From the NCBI RefSeq assembly GCF_024346875.1, contig NZ_AP024871.1, forward strand, positions 1,488,001 to 1,552,000: 64,000 nucleotides of DNA. The letters are read 5' to 3'. This stretch comes from Vibrio gallicus (GTDB taxonomy: Bacteria; Pseudomonadota; Gammaproteobacteria; Enterobacterales; Vibrionaceae). Positions 39,786-52,653 of the stretch are shown here, piece by piece (position 1 is the first letter of the stretch; each line of letters begins with the position of its first letter). A model generated the notes under the pieces. That model saw only the letters and a program-made list of their open reading frames with translations, was not told where the DNA came from and made no database searches. The position numbers and the translations under genes were made by a program.

Positions 39786-40463
39786 TTAGATAATAGTGTC
39801 TAAATCAATATATTGGCTCAGGTCCTTTTTCAAGGCCCCGGCTACATACGGGATTTCGGCTATCTTTGGGGCATCAATATTTTGTTCTAGAAAGGTAATA
39901 ATCTCTCGATAATGCTCTTCAAAAGGGTTTACTCGGTTAGCCACCCAGCCAATGAGTTGTAGGCCATCATTTTTTATCGCTTGCGCAGTTAACATTGCGT
40001 GATTCAAGCAACCCAGCTTAACACCAACCACTAACACCACTGGCAGTTTCTCTGTCACTACCCAAGACGACAGAAAGTCTTCATCTGAGATAGGCACATA
40101 CCATCCACCCGCACCTTCAACTAAAACCAAGTCTGCAGCCTGTTGATGATGCGCTAATTGCTTGCTTAATACCTCGCAATCAATCACTGTGGCGTCGAGT
40201 TTTGCCGCTATATGTGGCGATGCAGGAGCGGTTAACACAACAGGATTAACCTGCTTATAATCGAGTTTGGTACTTGCCGCTTGCTGGAGATAAAGTGCAT
40301 CGCTATTGCGCAGACCTTGTTCGGTAGGCTCAGCTCCTGCCGCAACAGGTTTATAGCCGATGGTTGATATTCCGCGCCCATTGAACGCTTGGAGCAGCGC
40401 TCTTGATACGACCGTTTTCCCTACATCTGTATCGGTACCGGCAATAAAAATTGTTTGATTCAT
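39786..40463 (-). CDS. bioD: BioD, dethiobiotin synthetase
   Basis: BioD closes the ureido ring of dethiobiotin from 7,8-diaminononanoate, CO2 and ATP. I use the ATG at 40463 (225 residues), which gives QTIFIAGTDTDVGKTVV with the GTDTDVGKT P-loop, and overlaps the bioC stop as ATGA. A start at 40484 would lie in bioC. VLVEGAGGWYVPI is the typical family motif. It is the last gene of the bioBFCD operon. Confidence 0.97.
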   Translation of the reverse strand: MNQTIFIAGTDTDVGKTVVSRALLQAFNGRGISTIGYKPVAAGAEPTEQGLRNSDALYLQQAASTKLDYKQVNPVVLTAPASPHIAAKLDATVIDCEVLSKQLAHHQQAADLVLVEGAGGWYVPISDEDFLSSWVVTEKLPVVLVVGVKLGCLNHAMLTAQAIKNDGLQLIGWVANRVNPFEEHYREIITFLEQNIDAPKIAEIPYVAGALKKDLSQYIDLDTII

Positions 40464-41242
40464 TGATAAATAATCCCTAAACATACTTGATACGTCGCCG
40501 GTATTTGTTGTCCCTGTTGATGCATAGCTTGATAGTGAGCATCAACCTGTTGCAAAACCCTAGGTTTCGTCAGTCCTGGACTTCTACCTGAGACTTGGTT
40601 TGCACCAATTCCCTTAAGATCTCGCATTAACTGCAAAGCAGTGGGATACCATAGCGTCACTACGGGAAAGTCTACGCGATAGCGTGATGCTCCCGATTGA
40701 GCAAGCGCAATTTTTATCTGCTTTTTGGTAAGAAAAGTGTTTATATGTCGTTGTTTATTAACCGCATACCACGCTTGTTTAAGTTCGATAAGGCTCCCTT
40801 CGGCCAAGGTTGAAAATACCACTTTCCCGCCTGTCGCGCAGACGCGTTGCATCTCATGTAGAGGGGCATTTAAGGTATCACACCACTGCAACGCCAAACT
40901 CGACACCACTAAATCAAAGCTGTTATCTGAAAATGGAATACTTTGCGCATCTCCTAGCTGATAGTGGGCCTTACTGTCTAGACGCAATTTGGCTTGCTCA
41001 AGCATAGCCGAAGAAATATCTAAACAGGTTACTTTGGCGCCTCGCTCAAGCAACCTTTGTGCAAAGTACCCTGTGCCGCATCCCACATCGAGCGCCTTAA
41101 TACCCTTAAGATCATTTGGCAGTACATCCATAAGCCGCTCTACCACATCTCGCTGAAACTGGGCATGTTTGTCATATTGAGAAGCGGCTTTTCCAAAAGC
41201 TTGAGCAATATTCAACTTGCTCGGGTGTTGCATGATACTCAC
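40460..41242 (-). CDS. bioC: BioC, malonyl-ACP O-methyltransferase
   Basis: BioC methylates malonyl-ACP so that fatty acid synthesis can make the pimelate chain. The 260-residue protein has IAQAFGKAASQYDKHA near the start and the SAM motif ALDVGCGTGYFAQRLL (near residue 50). The start is GTG at 41242, overlapping the bioF stop (GTGA) and preceded by GGAG at 8 bp; an ATG at 41233 is an alternative. It is between bioF and bioD. Confidence 0.94.
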   Translation of the reverse strand: MSIMQHPSKLNIAQAFGKAASQYDKHAQFQRDVVERLMDVLPNDLKGIKALDVGCGTGYFAQRLLERGAKVTCLDISSAMLEQAKLRLDSKAHYQLGDAQSIPFSDNSFDLVVSSLALQWCDTLNAPLHEMQRVCATGGKVVFSTLAEGSLIELKQAWYAVNKQRHINTFLTKKQIKIALAQSGASRYRVDFPVVTLWYPTALQLMRDLKGIGANQVSGRSPGLTKPRVLQQVDAHYQAMHQQGQQIPATYQVCLGIIYQ

Positions 41243-42402
41243 TTCGCATTCTCCGTAGTTAGTAGTGTGGCGTGCAGTGCACTAACGAGTTCAGAGAGTT
41301 GATTTGTCGAATGGCTTGCACTGAGGGTAATACGAATTCTTGCCATATTGGTAGGTACAGTTGGTGGGCGTATTGCGGTAACCCACTGCCCGCGATCTCG
41401 CAAACATTGAGCCAGATTGAGCGCCTGATCACTGCGACCGATAAGTAAGGGCTTTATCGGGGTATGGGTTTGAACAAACCCCTCTACCTGAGACATATTT
41501 TTATCAAAATAGTCTTGAAGCTCATGCAGTTTATCTCTGCGCCATTGCTGTTTGCGCACCATATCAATGGCGTGAGTTAGGGTTGCGGCCTGCGCCGGCG
41601 GCATAGCCGTTGAATAAACGAAGTGACGCGCAAAATTATTTAGATAATCAGCTGTTTGTGTGTCACATAATATCGCCGCCCCAGAAATACCTAATGCTTT
41701 GCCAAAGGTAACCACCAGTATTTGTGGTCGAATGCCCGCTAGGTGGCAGCTTCCACGGCCTTGCTCCCCTAAAACACCGATACCATGCGCATCATCGACC
41801 ATCAACCAAGCGTTGTGCAGATTGGAGAGCGACGCAATATCTGCCAGTGGCGACATGTCGCCATCCATACTGAACACCCCTTCGGTGACCACTAAACTGC
41901 TTTCAACTTTGCCTAACACCCGGGAGAGATGAGACATATCGTTGTGGGGATAACGGCGCATATTCGCACTACTTAGCATCCCTGCTTCTATCAACGAGGC
42001 GTGATTGAGCTTATCTTGGATAACAGTATCGCCCTCTTCAAGTAGAGCAAAAAGTAGCGCTTGATTGGCACTAAATCCTGAATTGAATAATACTGCGGCC
42101 GGGTAATCTAACCAATCACACAACGCTTGTTGCAGGTTAAGGTGCGCGTAACTCTGCCCTACTACCAGTGGTGAAGCTGCGCTCCCACAGCCATAACGCG
42201 CCAGATTCTGCTGCCAACAACTTATTAGCCCTTTATCTGCTGCCAAGCCGAGGTAATCGTTACTGGAAAAGTTATTAAACGACTGCTGTTGATGGTGAAG
42301 CTGACTACGATTTCCAGCGTCGATAGCTTCAACCTTACGTTCTAAACCTAATGCTTGTCGCCGCTTAATCTGCTCTGCGATTCGTTGTTTAAACGCTGGC
42401 AT
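41239..42402 (-). CDS. bioF: BioF, 8-amino-7-oxononanoate synthase
   Basis: BioF condenses pimeloyl-ACP with alanine using PLP. I chose the ATG at 42402 (387 residues; E. coli 384), which overlaps the bioB end by 14 bp. A start at 42447 would add 15 residues inside bioB. The motif [16 protein letters not shown] and the PLP lysine in [14 protein letters not shown] are clear. It is the second gene of the operon. Confidence 0.96.
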   Translation of the reverse strand: MPAFKQRIAEQIKRRQALGLERKVEAIDAGNRSQLHHQQQSFNNFSSNDYLGLAADKGLISCWQQNLARYGCGSAASPLVVGQSYAHLNLQQALCDWLDYPAAVLFNSGFSANQALLFALLEEGDTVIQDKLNHASLIEAGMLSSANMRRYPHNDMSHLSRVLGKVESSLVVTEGVFSMDGDMSPLADIASLSNLHNAWLMVDDAHGIGVLGEQGRGSCHLAGIRPQILVVTFGKALGISGAAILCDTQTADYLNNFARHFVYSTAMPPAQAATLTHAIDMVRKQQWRRDKLHELQDYFDKNMSQVEGFVQTHTPIKPLLIGRSDQALNLAQCLRDRGQWVTAIRPPTVPTNMARIRITLSASHSTNQLSELVSALHATLLTTENAK

Positions 42403-43441
42403 CGTAAAATAGATCATCCGCGGTTGGACGTGCCGCAACACGCTCAATTACTTGGTCTAGTAAGTCGCTTTCCTGAACCTGATCGGGCTTTTGAGAAACC
42501 GCTTGGCTATTAATACCTAACTTTTTAAACAGCTGCATATCACTGTCTTCATCTGGGTTAGGTGTGGTCAACAGTTTGCAACCGTAAAATACCGAATTAG
42601 CCCCTGCTAAGAAGCACAATGCTTGCATCTGCTCATTCATTTTCTCACGACCAGCCGATAAGCGAACCGCAGACTCAGGCATCATGATACGAGCTGCCGC
42701 AATCAGTTTAATGAACTCGAACGGCTCCACATCTTGCGCCTCTTCTAGCGGCGTCCCCTTAACCTTGACTAGCATATTAATAGGCACGCTCTCAGGGTGT
42801 ACCGGCAAGTTAGCCAGCTCTGACAATAACCCAGCGCGATCGGCCAATCCTTCGCCCATACCAATAATTCCACCAGAGCAGATCTTCATCCCAGAATCGC
42901 GTACATGGGCCAGGGTATCTAAACGGTCTTGATAGGTTCGGGTGGTGATGATATTGCCGTAGTATTCTGGTGACGTATCAAGGTTGTGGTTGTAGTAATC
43001 AAGCCCTGCTTGTGACAGCTCATTGGCTTGTGCCGGGGTCAACATACCTAAGGTCATGCAGGTTTCAAGACCCAGCGACTTCACGCCTTTAATCATGTCA
43101 GTCAATAGCGGCATATCTCGGGACTTTGGGTTCTTCCATGCAGCTCCCATACAAAAGCGCGTTGAGCCTGATTGTTTGGCTTTTTGTGCAGCTTCTAAAA
43201 CCTTTTCAACCTCCATCAAACGCTCTTTATCAACATCGGTACGGTAATGAGCACTTTGTGGACAATATTTGCAGTCTTCAGGACACGCACCGGTTTTAAT
43301 TGATAGCAAGGTGCTGACTTGAACATAGTTAGGCTGTTGAAATTGACGGTGGATAGTTTGCGCTTGAAACACAAGATCCATGAAGGGTTGGGCTAATAAT
43401 TGTTGAACCTCATCAATGGTCCAATCGTGACGTATTTGCAC
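42389..43441 (-). CDS. bioB: BioB, biotin synthase
   Basis: BioB is a radical SAM enzyme that inserts sulfur into dethiobiotin. The 350-residue protein has the CxxxCxxC motif in [16 protein letters not shown] (near residue 55), which binds the SAM cluster. The [2Fe-2S] ligands lie further on. It starts with GTG at 43441, 7 bp after AAAGGAG. It is the first gene of bioBFCD and diverges from bioA. Confidence 0.97.
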   Translation of the reverse strand: MQIRHDWTIDEVQQLLAQPFMDLVFQAQTIHRQFQQPNYVQVSTLLSIKTGACPEDCKYCPQSAHYRTDVDKERLMEVEKVLEAAQKAKQSGSTRFCMGAAWKNPKSRDMPLLTDMIKGVKSLGLETCMTLGMLTPAQANELSQAGLDYYNHNLDTSPEYYGNIITTRTYQDRLDTLAHVRDSGMKICSGGIIGMGEGLADRAGLLSELANLPVHPESVPINMLVKVKGTPLEEAQDVEPFEFIKLIAAARIMMPESAVRLSAGREKMNEQMQALCFLAGANSVFYGCKLLTTPNPDEDSDMQLFKKLGINSQAVSQKPDQVQESDLLDQVIERVAARPTADDLFYDASV

Positions 43442-43497
43442 TTAAGTGCTCCTTTACCTGATTTGATCACTTGGCTAGTCTATCGGCAATAGGTACA

Positions 43498-43530
43498 CTG
43501 TCAACAAATCAAAACCATAAAAGTTTACTA
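43498..43530. promoter_or_regulatory. Candidate BirA operator between bioB and bioA
   Basis: CTGTCAACA and AGTTTACTA form an imperfect inverted repeat with a 15-bp spacer; it resembles the BirA operator TTGTAAACC-spacer-GGTTTACAA. It lies in the 110 bp between the divergent bioB and bioA genes. The match is partial, so confidence is moderate. Its right edge abuts an in-frame ATG at 43531, which bears on the bioA start. Confidence 0.5.
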
Positions 43531-43551
43531 ATGCACACAAATCAAACAAAT

Positions 43552-44835
43552 ATGGATTTATCGTTTGATAAACAACACCTTTGGCACCCATACACCTCTA
43601 CCTTGTCGCCACTTACTTGTTATGGGGTGAAGTCCGCATCTGGTGTCCATATTACGCTGCAAGACGATACACAGCTTATCGATGGGATGTCTTCATGGTG
43701 GGCCGCAATTCATGGCTACTCTAACCCACAGCTGAATCAAGCTGCACACCAGCAAATCGATAGCATGTCCCATATTATGTTTGGAGGTCTCACCCACCAG
43801 CCAGCCATTGACCTAGGTAAGAAGCTCCTTGAGCTTGTCCCTGATAATTTACAGCATATTTTTTTAGCCGATTCAGGCTCTGTAGCGGTCGAAGTAAGCC
43901 TCAAGATGGCATTGCAGTATTGGCACTCTTTAGGTGAGCCTCGCTCAAAGTTTCTTACCCTTAAACACGGTTATCACGGAGACACCTTTGCCGCCATGTC
44001 GGTTACCGACCCCGATAATTCCATGCATTCCCTATATAAAGGCTTTCTGCCTGAACACATTTTTGTAGAATCGCCTACGATTGGCTTTTTCGATACATGG
44101 CACGACGATGACATCAAGCCATTTCAAAGCGCACTACAGCGTCACCATCAGCAGATCGCGGCGGTTATTCTAGAGCCGATTGTGCAGGGCGCTGGAGGCA
44201 TGAAACTGTATCATCCCAATTATTTAAAGGCGGTGCGTGCACTGTGTGACAAATATGGGGTGTTATTGATTGCCGATGAAATAGCAACAGGCTTTGGTCG
44301 AACTGGAAAGATGTTTGCGTTGCAACATGCTGACATTGAGCCCGATATACTGTGCGTGGGTAAAGCCCTAACCGGTGGCTATATGACGCTCTCGGCCACC
44401 CTTACCAGCAAATCCGTTGCGGATACGGTATGTGCAGGGGAAGCTAAATGTTTTATGCACGGTCCGACTTTTATGGGCAACCCTTTGGCTTGTTCTGTTG
44501 CTAACGCCAGTCTTAGTATTTTGCAAACAGGGCAATGGCAAGAACAGGTAGCCAGCATCGAGCGTCATTTTGCGAAGGCGCTACCTAAGCTGCGACAGCA
44601 TGCCATGGTAAAGGACATACGCTATCTCGGCGCGATTGGGGTTGTTGAAACCCATCACACTGTAAATATGGAAGCTATCCAAGCACACTTTGTTAAACAA
44701 GGGGTATGGATTCGACCATTTGGCCGACTGATATACATGATGCCGCCTTATATCATCAAGCATGATGAACTGGCGCAGCTCATAGATGCAATAGATAGCG
44801 CACTGCAAAAACCGGAATGTTTCAATTTACAGTGA
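43552..44835 (+). CDS. bioA: BioA, adenosylmethionine-8-amino-7-oxononanoate aminotransferase
   Basis: BioA makes 7,8-diaminononanoate with SAM as amino donor and PLP. The start at 43552 gives DLSFDKQHLWHPYTSTLSP, which aligns with the E. coli start. Earlier in-frame ATG at 43531 lies right beside the operator and would have no leader, and one at 43471 is upstream of it. The motif DGMSSWWAAIHGY and PLP lysine region CVGKALTGG are present. Length is 427 residues. The start is less certain than the identity. Confidence 0.92.
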   Translation: MDLSFDKQHLWHPYTSTLSPLTCYGVKSASGVHITLQDDTQLIDGMSSWWAAIHGYSNPQLNQAAHQQIDSMSHIMFGGLTHQPAIDLGKKLLELVPDNLQHIFLADSGSVAVEVSLKMALQYWHSLGEPRSKFLTLKHGYHGDTFAAMSVTDPDNSMHSLYKGFLPEHIFVESPTIGFFDTWHDDDIKPFQSALQRHHQQIAAVILEPIVQGAGGMKLYHPNYLKAVRALCDKYGVLLIADEIATGFGRTGKMFALQHADIEPDILCVGKALTGGYMTLSATLTSKSVADTVCAGEAKCFMHGPTFMGNPLACSVANASLSILQTGQWQEQVASIERHFAKALPKLRQHAMVKDIRYLGAIGVVETHHTVNMEAIQAHFVKQGVWIRPFGRLIYMMPPYIIKHDELAQLIDAIDSALQKPECFNLQ

Positions 44836-44898
44836 CACACAGCACTTAACGACGCGACTCACCCACCGTTGTAACGCCTTATATCGCACGATGAGCCT

Positions 44899-44924
44899 AA
44901 AAAAAGCCCTGCTTGGCAGGGCTA
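44899..44924 (-). terminator. Rho-independent terminator after the 150-residue membrane protein gene
   Basis: On the minus strand AGCCCTGC-CAA-GCAGGGCT is followed by seven T. It starts 6 bp after the stop of the gene at 44930. Confidence 0.88.
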
Positions 44925-44929
44925 TCCTA

Positions 44930-45382
44930 TTAATCGTCACCAAGGGCTCGATAAATCTTGCCGACTATGGTTTCTGCTATCAAGATGACAAACACTACGA
45001 CAAAGAACGCCATAATCCCGTTCCAAGGCCCAGAAAATGATACTGCATCCCCAAATACCACATCGATTGCGCCAAGCATCACAAACTTAGAGCCCACTAA
45101 AATAATATAGGTACTCACCCCGCGATATATCTTAGGTGCGGTGCCCGGTTTGGTTTTAAAATAGGCGGCTAATCTATGTTCTAACCCAATAGAAAGCTTA
45201 AGTAGCAGCTGTAACAAGATAGCGGCGCCAAGGGATACCGTAAATGAAGAAATGTTGACGTAATGCCAATACTCCTCCAGCAGGTTAAGTACCGTTAAAT
45301 CCACTAAAATTGCCAGCGTATAACCAACGAATAGCTTTTGCGGAGTGCTAAAGTACTCCAATCCTTGTTTCTTCTCTTCCAT
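44930..45382 (-). CDS. Uncharacterised membrane protein, 150 residues
   Basis: I do not recognise this family. The protein has four hydrophobic segments at about residues 18-36, 43-63, 88-106 and 118-140, short basic or acidic loops (RLAAYFKTKPGT), and an acidic N-terminus. No signal peptide is seen. It is monocistronic between bioA and serS with its own terminator. A transport or channel role is possible but not supported. Confidence 0.75.
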   Translation of the reverse strand: MEEKKQGLEYFSTPQKLFVGYTLAILVDLTVLNLLEEYWHYVNISSFTVSLGAAILLQLLLKLSIGLEHRLAAYFKTKPGTAPKIYRGVSTYIILVGSKFVMLGAIDVVFGDAVSFSGPWNGIMAFFVVVFVILIAETIVGKIYRALGDD

Positions 45383-45469
45383 GAGAACATCCTGTAATAA
45401 AATAGTTACCTAGATGTTATACATCCTAAGGCTATGAATTCCAAGTGTTTCTAGGCATTATTCTACACA

Positions 45470-45495
45470 TAAAAAAACCGACCCTAAGGTCGGCT
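45470..45495 (-). terminator. Rho-independent terminator after serS
   Basis: On the minus strand GCCGACC-TTA-GGGTCGG is followed by TTTTTTT. It lies 20 bp after the serS stop. Confidence 0.9.
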
Positions 45496-45515
45496 TTTAT
45501 CATTGCACTATCGGA

Positions 45516-46841
<1,326 letters not shown>

Positions 46842-46906
46842 TTAGTGAATTCTTAAGCCGTTTAGGCTCAAGAGATAAATTGAGTGCTAAAGATATCGAA
46901 AAAACA

Positions 46907-48253
46907 CTATTTTTTGTAGCGCTTTTGCGTGCTTTTTTGGTCTAAAGAGTCGAGATAGTTTAGCTTTTCAGCAATTTTTGTCTCTAATCCTCGATTTTGA
47001 GGATAGTAGTAGCGACGAGACTCCAGTTCAGGAGGGAAATAACACTCTCCGGCGGCATAGGCTCCCGGTTCATCATGGGCGTATCTATACTCAGCGCCAT
47101 AGCCTAAATCTTGCATCAACTGAGTCGGTGCGTTACGCAGATGATGCGGCACCTCTAAATCAGAGGTTTGCTTGGCATCATCTAGTGCCTGTTTCCACGC
47201 GGTATATACTGCGTTACTTTTCGGCGCACATGCTAAATATACCACCGCTTGAGCCAAAGCACGCTCTCCTTCGGCAGGACCAATACGGGTAAAACAGTCC
47301 CATGCATTAATCGCAACTTCCATCGCTCTAGGGTCTGCATTGCCAATATCTTCAGAAGCGATAGCCAACAGACGACGAGCAATATACAGTGGGTCACAAC
47401 CAGCACTGAGCATTCTAGCACTCCAGTACAGTGCACCATCGGGGCTAGAGCCGCGAATAGACTTATGAACCGCTGATATCAAGTCATACCAAATATCGCC
47501 TTTGTTATCGAAACGAGCGACTTTTTCACCCGCCACTTGAGCCAGAAGCTCAAGGTCTATCTGCTTGATCCCATCTTTCTCGACCGCCATATCAAATAGC
47601 AGCTCAAGATAATTGAGAGCCATTCGCGCATCGCCGCTTACAAGCTCTGCTAAGCGCTTGTCACTTTCATCTATAAAGTTGGCTTGAAGTTGCCCTAGTC
47701 CGCGCTCTTTATCACGTAAAGCTTGATGAATAACCTCTAGGATATCTTGTCCATCAAGGGACTGAAGTTTATATACCCGAGCCCTTGATAACAGTGCGTT
47801 ATTTAACTCAAAGGAAGGGTTTTCAGTGGTCGCACCGATAAAGGTCACCGTACCATCTTCGATATGTGGCAAAAATGCATCTTGCTGGCTTTTATTAAAG
47901 CGATGCACCTCATCCACAAACAAAATGGTGCGAGAACCCATTAATTGATTGTCTTTTGCTTTCTCTATCGCCGCACGGATCTCTTTTACCCCTGAGGTGA
48001 CAGCAGATACGCGCTCTACCTTGGCATTGGCATAGCCTGCGGCAACCTCAGCAAGGGTTGTTTTCCCCGTGCCTGGTGGTCCCCATAAGATCATGGAGTG
48101 CAGCTGACCTGAACGGAGCGATCTTGCAAGAGGTTTATCGGGATGTAAAACGTGTTGCTGACCGATATATTCTTCTAGAGTACGAGGTCTCATCCTGGCC
48201 GCTAATGGACGAAAATCATCCCCTGATGAGAAATCTAACTGATAATTACTCAT
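46907..48253 (-). CDS. rarA: RarA (MgsA), replication-associated AAA+ recombination protein
   Basis: RarA is an AAA+ protein related to clamp loaders that acts at stalled replication forks. The 448-residue protein has IGQQHVL, the Walker [14 protein letters not shown] (near residue 57), the Walker [13 protein letters not shown], and sensor GATTENPSF. It is 15 bp after lolA; ftsK-lolA-rarA-serS is a conserved order in gammaproteobacteria. Confidence 0.96.
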   Translation of the reverse strand: MSNYQLDFSSGDDFRPLAARMRPRTLEEYIGQQHVLHPDKPLARSLRSGQLHSMILWGPPGTGKTTLAEVAAGYANAKVERVSAVTSGVKEIRAAIEKAKDNQLMGSRTILFVDEVHRFNKSQQDAFLPHIEDGTVTFIGATTENPSFELNNALLSRARVYKLQSLDGQDILEVIHQALRDKERGLGQLQANFIDESDKRLAELVSGDARMALNYLELLFDMAVEKDGIKQIDLELLAQVAGEKVARFDNKGDIWYDLISAVHKSIRGSSPDGALYWSARMLSAGCDPLYIARRLLAIASEDIGNADPRAMEVAINAWDCFTRIGPAEGERALAQAVVYLACAPKSNAVYTAWKQALDDAKQTSDLEVPHHLRNAPTQLMQDLGYGAEYRYAHDEPGAYAAGECYFPPELESRRYYYPQNRGLETKIAEKLNYLDSLDQKSTQKRYKK

Positions 48254-48268
48254 AGCAAGCGCCCTGCT

Positions 48269-48871
48269 CTAGTTGCGTTGATCGTCAACCTCAACGCCAT
48301 TTGGGATCTCAAATACAAACCGTGATTTGGCCGGAACCTCATTCTTATAGTGATTAAAGGTAAACTTAGAGCGTTGACCATCTTGTTCAATCACATCAAA
48401 ACCTGCGATGGTTCCTGCGGCGTTGATATCTATCTGAAACTGCCCTTGGGTACTATTTGGATCCGTTGGAGTGAGCGTAAAGCTGTCATCATTTTGTATA
48501 ACGTTATACTTATCCCAATCGCTAGCTTGATTGCGAGTAAGTAGCACAAAAGGGGTTTGCTCTGTCGCTTGTTGCTGCCAGTAAATACTGACCTGCTCAA
48601 CAAATGGCGTGTAGTACCATAGCGTTTTACCATCTGAGACTAAGATGTTCTCATCGGGCTTTTCAGTGGTCCAACGGAACAAGCTAGGTCGTGCAATTTC
48701 AACCTTACCCGTCCCTTGCATAAGGACTTCGTTGTCTGGACTCACTACAGTTTGCGCAAAATTAGCACTAAAACCGTCGGTCTTTGCCAACCGAGTAACC
48801 AAAACGTCTTGGGCTGATGCCCAGACGTTTACTGATACCAATGCCAATAAGGCAACGAAAATCTTGTTCAT
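48269..48871 (-). CDS. lolA: LolA, outer membrane lipoprotein carrier
   Basis: LolA carries lipoproteins from LolCDE across the periplasm to LolB. The 200-residue protein has a signal peptide (cleavage near NVWA) and the LolA fold, including [20 protein letters not shown], with the conserved Arg near residue 67. It begins 12 bp after the ftsK stop. Confidence 0.96.
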   Translation of the reverse strand: MNKIFVALLALVSVNVWASAQDVLVTRLAKTDGFSANFAQTVVSPDNEVLMQGTGKVEIARPSLFRWTTEKPDENILVSDGKTLWYYTPFVEQVSIYWQQQATEQTPFVLLTRNQASDWDKYNVIQNDDSFTLTPTDPNSTQGQFQIDINAAGTIAGFDVIEQDGQRSKFTFNHYKNEVPAKSRFVFEIPNGVEVDDQRN

Positions 48872-48883
48872 TATATTGGATAC

Positions 48884-51800
48884 CTACATATCTTTAATTG
48901 GTGGTGGTGCAATAACTTCACGATTACCATTATGACCTGGTGCACTAACAATACCCTGAGCTTCAAGCTGCTCAACAATGCGCGCCGCACGGTTATAACC
49001 AATTTTAAAACGGCGCTGTACACCCGATACTGAGCCACGGCGAGTCTCTGTAACGTGCTCAACAACCTGATCAAATAGTGGATCAATGTCCTGGTCACCG
49101 TCTGGTTTTTCTCCCGGCAGTAAAGTGTCAGCAGATTGATCCGCTTTAGTAATTGCCTCGATATACTGCGGTTTGCCGCGCGCTTTCCAATCATTAACGA
49201 CTGCATGTACATCATCATCGGATGCAAATGCGCCATGTACACGAGTAGTATGGCTTGAGCCTGGTGGTAAATACAACATATCACCCATACCTAACAGTGA
49301 TTCTGCCCCACTTTGATCTAAGATTGTTCTTGAGTCAGTTTTAGTCGAAACGGTGAATGCAACACGCGTTGGGATATTGGCTTTAATAAGTCCGGTAATA
49401 ACGTCTACCGATGGGCGTTGAGTTGCAAGGATCAGGTGGATACCGGCCGCACGTGCTTTTTGAGCAATACGCGCGATAAGTTCTTCAACCTTCTTACCAA
49501 CTACCATAATCAGGTCAGCGAATTCATCCACCACAACTACGATATATGGCAATTTTTCCAGAAGCGGGGCTTCTTGGTCCATACTATCGCCTGGCTGCCA
49601 TAGAGGATCAGGAATAGGGTAACCTGCATCCGCTGCCATCTTAAGCTTGTCGTTGAAGCCTTTAAGGTTACGCACCCCAAGTGCAGACATAAGTTTGTAG
49701 CGACGCTCCATCTCACCCACACACCAACGCAGGGCATTAGACGCATCCTTCATATCTGTCACAACCTCTGACAGTAGGTGCGGGATACCTTCGTAGATAG
49801 ACAGCTCTAACATCTTAGGGTCAATCATGATGAAACGTACATCATCTGGTGTTGATTTATACAACATACTCAGAATCATAACGTTTACACCCACAGATTT
49901 ACCCGAGCCTGTGGTCCCTGCTACCAATACGTGTGGCATTTTTGACAGATCGCCTACCACAGCATCACCAGCAATATCTTGCCCTAGCACAACCGCTGTC
50001 GGTGATGGATTTTCAGTAAATGTTGGACTACTGATTACATCCGATAGATACACGGTTTCGCGCGACATATTAGGCAGTTCAAGGCCAACATATGGTTTAC
50101 CCGGTATTACCTCAACAACGCGCACTGCCAAAGCAGATAAAGAGCGCGCTAGGTCCATAGATAGGCCCGAGATACGCGATACCTTAACTCCTGGGGCAAG
50201 ATCCAACTCAAAGCGAGTAATTACTGGCCCTGGGAATATACCCACGACGGTAGCTTTGATTTTGTAGTCCGCCAGTTTTGATTCAACTAGGCGAGCAATA
50301 TTTTGCAGCGCTTCCCTATCGATATTATTCTCACGCTTTTCAGGATGATATAACAATTCCAAGGTTGGCATTGGGCTGGTTGGTTTTGGTAGATCAGCAT
50401 CTTGTCGTATCAAGAATGGATTCTGTGATGCTTGATTACGCGCTTGAACCTTAGCCACTTCAGCTGCAAATGCAGCTGCATCGCTATTTGGTTGAGCTGG
50501 CACCGCTTCTGAAGCAACGCCTTCTTCCTCAGCTTCCTCAGTGCCTTGTTCGGCAATTGGTTCAGCAGTAGGCTGTGGCGCCACTTGTTGCGGCATAGCT
50601 TGCTCTGGCATAGCTTGAGGTGCATCTGCTACGATAATTCCAGCTTCAGGTATTGGTTGTTGTGCTTCAGGCTGTGGTTGTGGCTCGACTGCAACTTGCA
50701 CTGGCTGCTCAACCTCAGCGGCAGGCTCAACAAGCATCGGCTCAATTTCAGGCTGCGGCATCGTAACCGACTGAGTTGATTTTGATACAGATTCATCATC
50801 TACCAGATCCATGCTAATTACTGGCTCTGGCTTGACCTCATCTTCGATATCAAAAGTGAACTCTTTTTCGTCAGATTGTGATTCAGCCGGTATTGAAATT
50901 GAATCATGGGTAACAATTGGCGCTGGTACTACCGGCGCCACTGGTGCACTGGCCACTGTTGTTGCGGCAACCAAAGGTTCAGTAATATTCGGTGCATCAA
51001 ATAGCGGATCAACTGCTGCTGGCTCAGATGTTGAAGATGCAACTGGCGCTGGTTGCGGTTCAATGTGCGCGGGCGCAGTTTCAATCTGGGCTTGATGAAC
51101 AGCAGGTTCATCGCTTGCTACATAATCGTTCGCCAATTGTGCATCTTGCTCAAGTTGCTGAATTGGAGCGTTCAGATTATTGGTGCGATCAAACGCCACG
51201 TTTTGTTGTGTCTGCACATCGTTAGGAACGTATATTTTATACTCTTCTTCCTCCTTGGAGGCAGAATCAAGAGCAGCATTTGATACAGAGAAGTCACGTA
51301 ACAACGGATCATCGCTATCTGCATCGGATTTGACATCACTATCTAGCGTCGTATCCGCATATACAAGGTTTTGATCATCTAAGCGGGTTGGCTCAATCAC
51401 TTGTTCTTTGTTACCACGAACAAAGTTTAACATCTTGGCCAGCAGCTCCATGGTCGATTGACCGATAGACTCAACAATCGACAACCAAGAAATCCCTGTA
51501 AATAAGGTAAACGCTGCGCCCCACAAAAATAGGAGTGCCAGAGTTGTCCCTAAAGGATTAAGTGTCGGAAGTGCCAAGCTTGTGATCACGTCACCGATGA
51601 CACCACCGGACGAAAAGTACCAGATATCATCAAAGTTGATATCCGCTAAACCACAGCTTGTGACAATCAAGAAAGCACCGCCCAGCAGACGAGTACCCCA
51701 TAGCATAAAGTCCACCGTTTCATGTGGTCTACGCTTGCGGAAGGTCGTCCAAGTGAGCAATATCAGCGCAGGCGGCAACACATAGGCAAGTACACCGAAA

Positions 51801-52060
51801 GAGAACAGCAAAGTGTCCGCAATCCATGCGCCAAATAAACCACCGGCATTTTGCACTTCCCCACCCCACGCAGTCTGAGACCAGGAAGGATCGGCTTGGC
51901 TAAAGGTTAATAGGGCTACAGCCATCAATACGGCTAGTAAGACACCTACAATAAAGCACCCTTCTCTCAAACGTTGGCCCCCGTTCAATTGCGGGTTAGT
52001 TTTAGAGGGTGAAGTGTGAACTATAGTTCGAATTTTGGAGTTTCTTTTCAACATATCCAT
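48884..52060 (-). CDS. ftsK: FtsK, DNA translocase of the divisome
   Basis: FtsK pumps DNA at the septum and activates XerCD at dif. I use the ATG at 52060 (1058 residues); an ATG two codons later or a TTG at 52078 are possible. Four membrane segments lie in the first 200 residues. A Pro/Gln/Glu/Ala-rich linker spans about residues 220-560. The motor domain has Walker [14 protein letters not shown] and Walker [11 protein letters not shown], and the C-terminal gamma domain contains [19 protein letters not shown]. Confidence 0.96.
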   Translation of the reverse strand: MDMLKRNSKIRTIVHTSPSKTNPQLNGGQRLREGCFIVGVLLAVLMAVALLTFSQADPSWSQTAWGGEVQNAGGLFGAWIADTLLFSFGVLAYVLPPALILLTWTTFRKRRPHETVDFMLWGTRLLGGAFLIVTSCGLADINFDDIWYFSSGGVIGDVITSLALPTLNPLGTTLALLFLWGAAFTLFTGISWLSIVESIGQSTMELLAKMLNFVRGNKEQVIEPTRLDDQNLVYADTTLDSDVKSDADSDDPLLRDFSVSNAALDSASKEEEEYKIYVPNDVQTQQNVAFDRTNNLNAPIQQLEQDAQLANDYVASDEPAVHQAQIETAPAHIEPQPAPVASSTSEPAAVDPLFDAPNITEPLVAATTVASAPVAPVVPAPIVTHDSISIPAESQSDEKEFTFDIEDEVKPEPVISMDLVDDESVSKSTQSVTMPQPEIEPMLVEPAAEVEQPVQVAVEPQPQPEAQQPIPEAGIIVADAPQAMPEQAMPQQVAPQPTAEPIAEQGTEEAEEEGVASEAVPAQPNSDAAAFAAEVAKVQARNQASQNPFLIRQDADLPKPTSPMPTLELLYHPEKRENNIDREALQNIARLVESKLADYKIKATVVGIFPGPVITRFELDLAPGVKVSRISGLSMDLARSLSALAVRVVEVIPGKPYVGLELPNMSRETVYLSDVISSPTFTENPSPTAVVLGQDIAGDAVVGDLSKMPHVLVAGTTGSGKSVGVNVMILSMLYKSTPDDVRFIMIDPKMLELSIYEGIPHLLSEVVTDMKDASNALRWCVGEMERRYKLMSALGVRNLKGFNDKLKMAADAGYPIPDPLWQPGDSMDQEAPLLEKLPYIVVVVDEFADLIMVVGKKVEELIARIAQKARAAGIHLILATQRPSVDVITGLIKANIPTRVAFTVSTKTDSRTILDQSGAESLLGMGDMLYLPPGSSHTTRVHGAFASDDDVHAVVNDWKARGKPQYIEAITKADQSADTLLPGEKPDGDQDIDPLFDQVVEHVTETRRGSVSGVQRRFKIGYNRAARIVEQLEAQGIVSAPGHNGNREVIAPPPIKDM

Positions 52061-52161
52061 TGTGCGCAGATACAACAAGAGCGGCCATTGCCGCCCAAGA
52101 AAAATTCATTTAAACACATGCAGAGGTAAAAACCCAAGTCAAACCTCTGTCAAACATAGAA

Positions 52162-52653
52162 TTAACGAGTTTTAATAACCAACTGGTTGCTCTGTTTGAC
52201 CTCTTCCATAACCACATAGGTACGAGTGTCATTCACTCCCGGCAGTCGCAGAAGCGTATCACCTAGCAATTTGCGGTACGCCCCCATATCCGATACGCGG
52301 GTCTTTAAAAGATAGTCAAAGTCGCCAGAAACAAGGTGGCATTCTTGGATATCGTCAAGTTTTTGAACTGCGGTATTGAACTGTTCAAATACGTCCGGTG
52401 CACCACGGTTAAGGGTGATTTCTACAAAAACGAGCAGTGATGCATCAAGATATTGTGGGTTAAGTTGGGCTGTATATCCAAGGATATAGCCTTGACGCTC
52501 AAGACGGCGAACCCTTTCTAAACAAGGGGTTGGAGATAGACCGACACGTTTGGACAGCTCTACATTTGAAATGCGCCCATCTTTTTGTAGCTCATTTAAG
52601 ATATTTCTGTCTATACGGTCCAACTCCTTGGACGGCTTATTTACTTCTAGCAT
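52162..52653 (-). CDS. lrp: Lrp, leucine-responsive regulatory protein
   Basis: Lrp is a global regulator of amino acid metabolism. I use the ATG at 52653 (163 residues; E. coli 164); a reading from 52674 adds 7 residues. The helix-turn-helix (NVELSKRVGLSPTPCLERVRRL, residues about 29-50) and the RAM domain with ECHLVSGDFDYLLK are almost identical to enteric Lrp. It diverges from ald over 157 bp, so Lrp may control ald. Confidence 0.96.
   Translation of the reverse strand: MLEVNKPSKELDRIDRNILNELQKDGRISNVELSKRVGLSPTPCLERVRRLERQGYILGYTAQLNPQYLDASLLVFVEITLNRGAPDVFEQFNTAVQKLDDIQECHLVSGDFDYLLKTRVSDMGAYRKLLGDTLLRLPGVNDTRTYVVMEEVKQSNQLVIKTR

Noticed and set aside
48871..49284. 137-codon minus-strand frame within ftsK
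   Set aside because: It is an alternative frame of the ftsK motor and C-terminal region, which has clear conserved motifs.
50410..51374. Open frames on both strands inside the ftsK linker
   Set aside because: They are shadows of the Pro/Gln/Ala-rich linker; ftsK itself is continuous through them.
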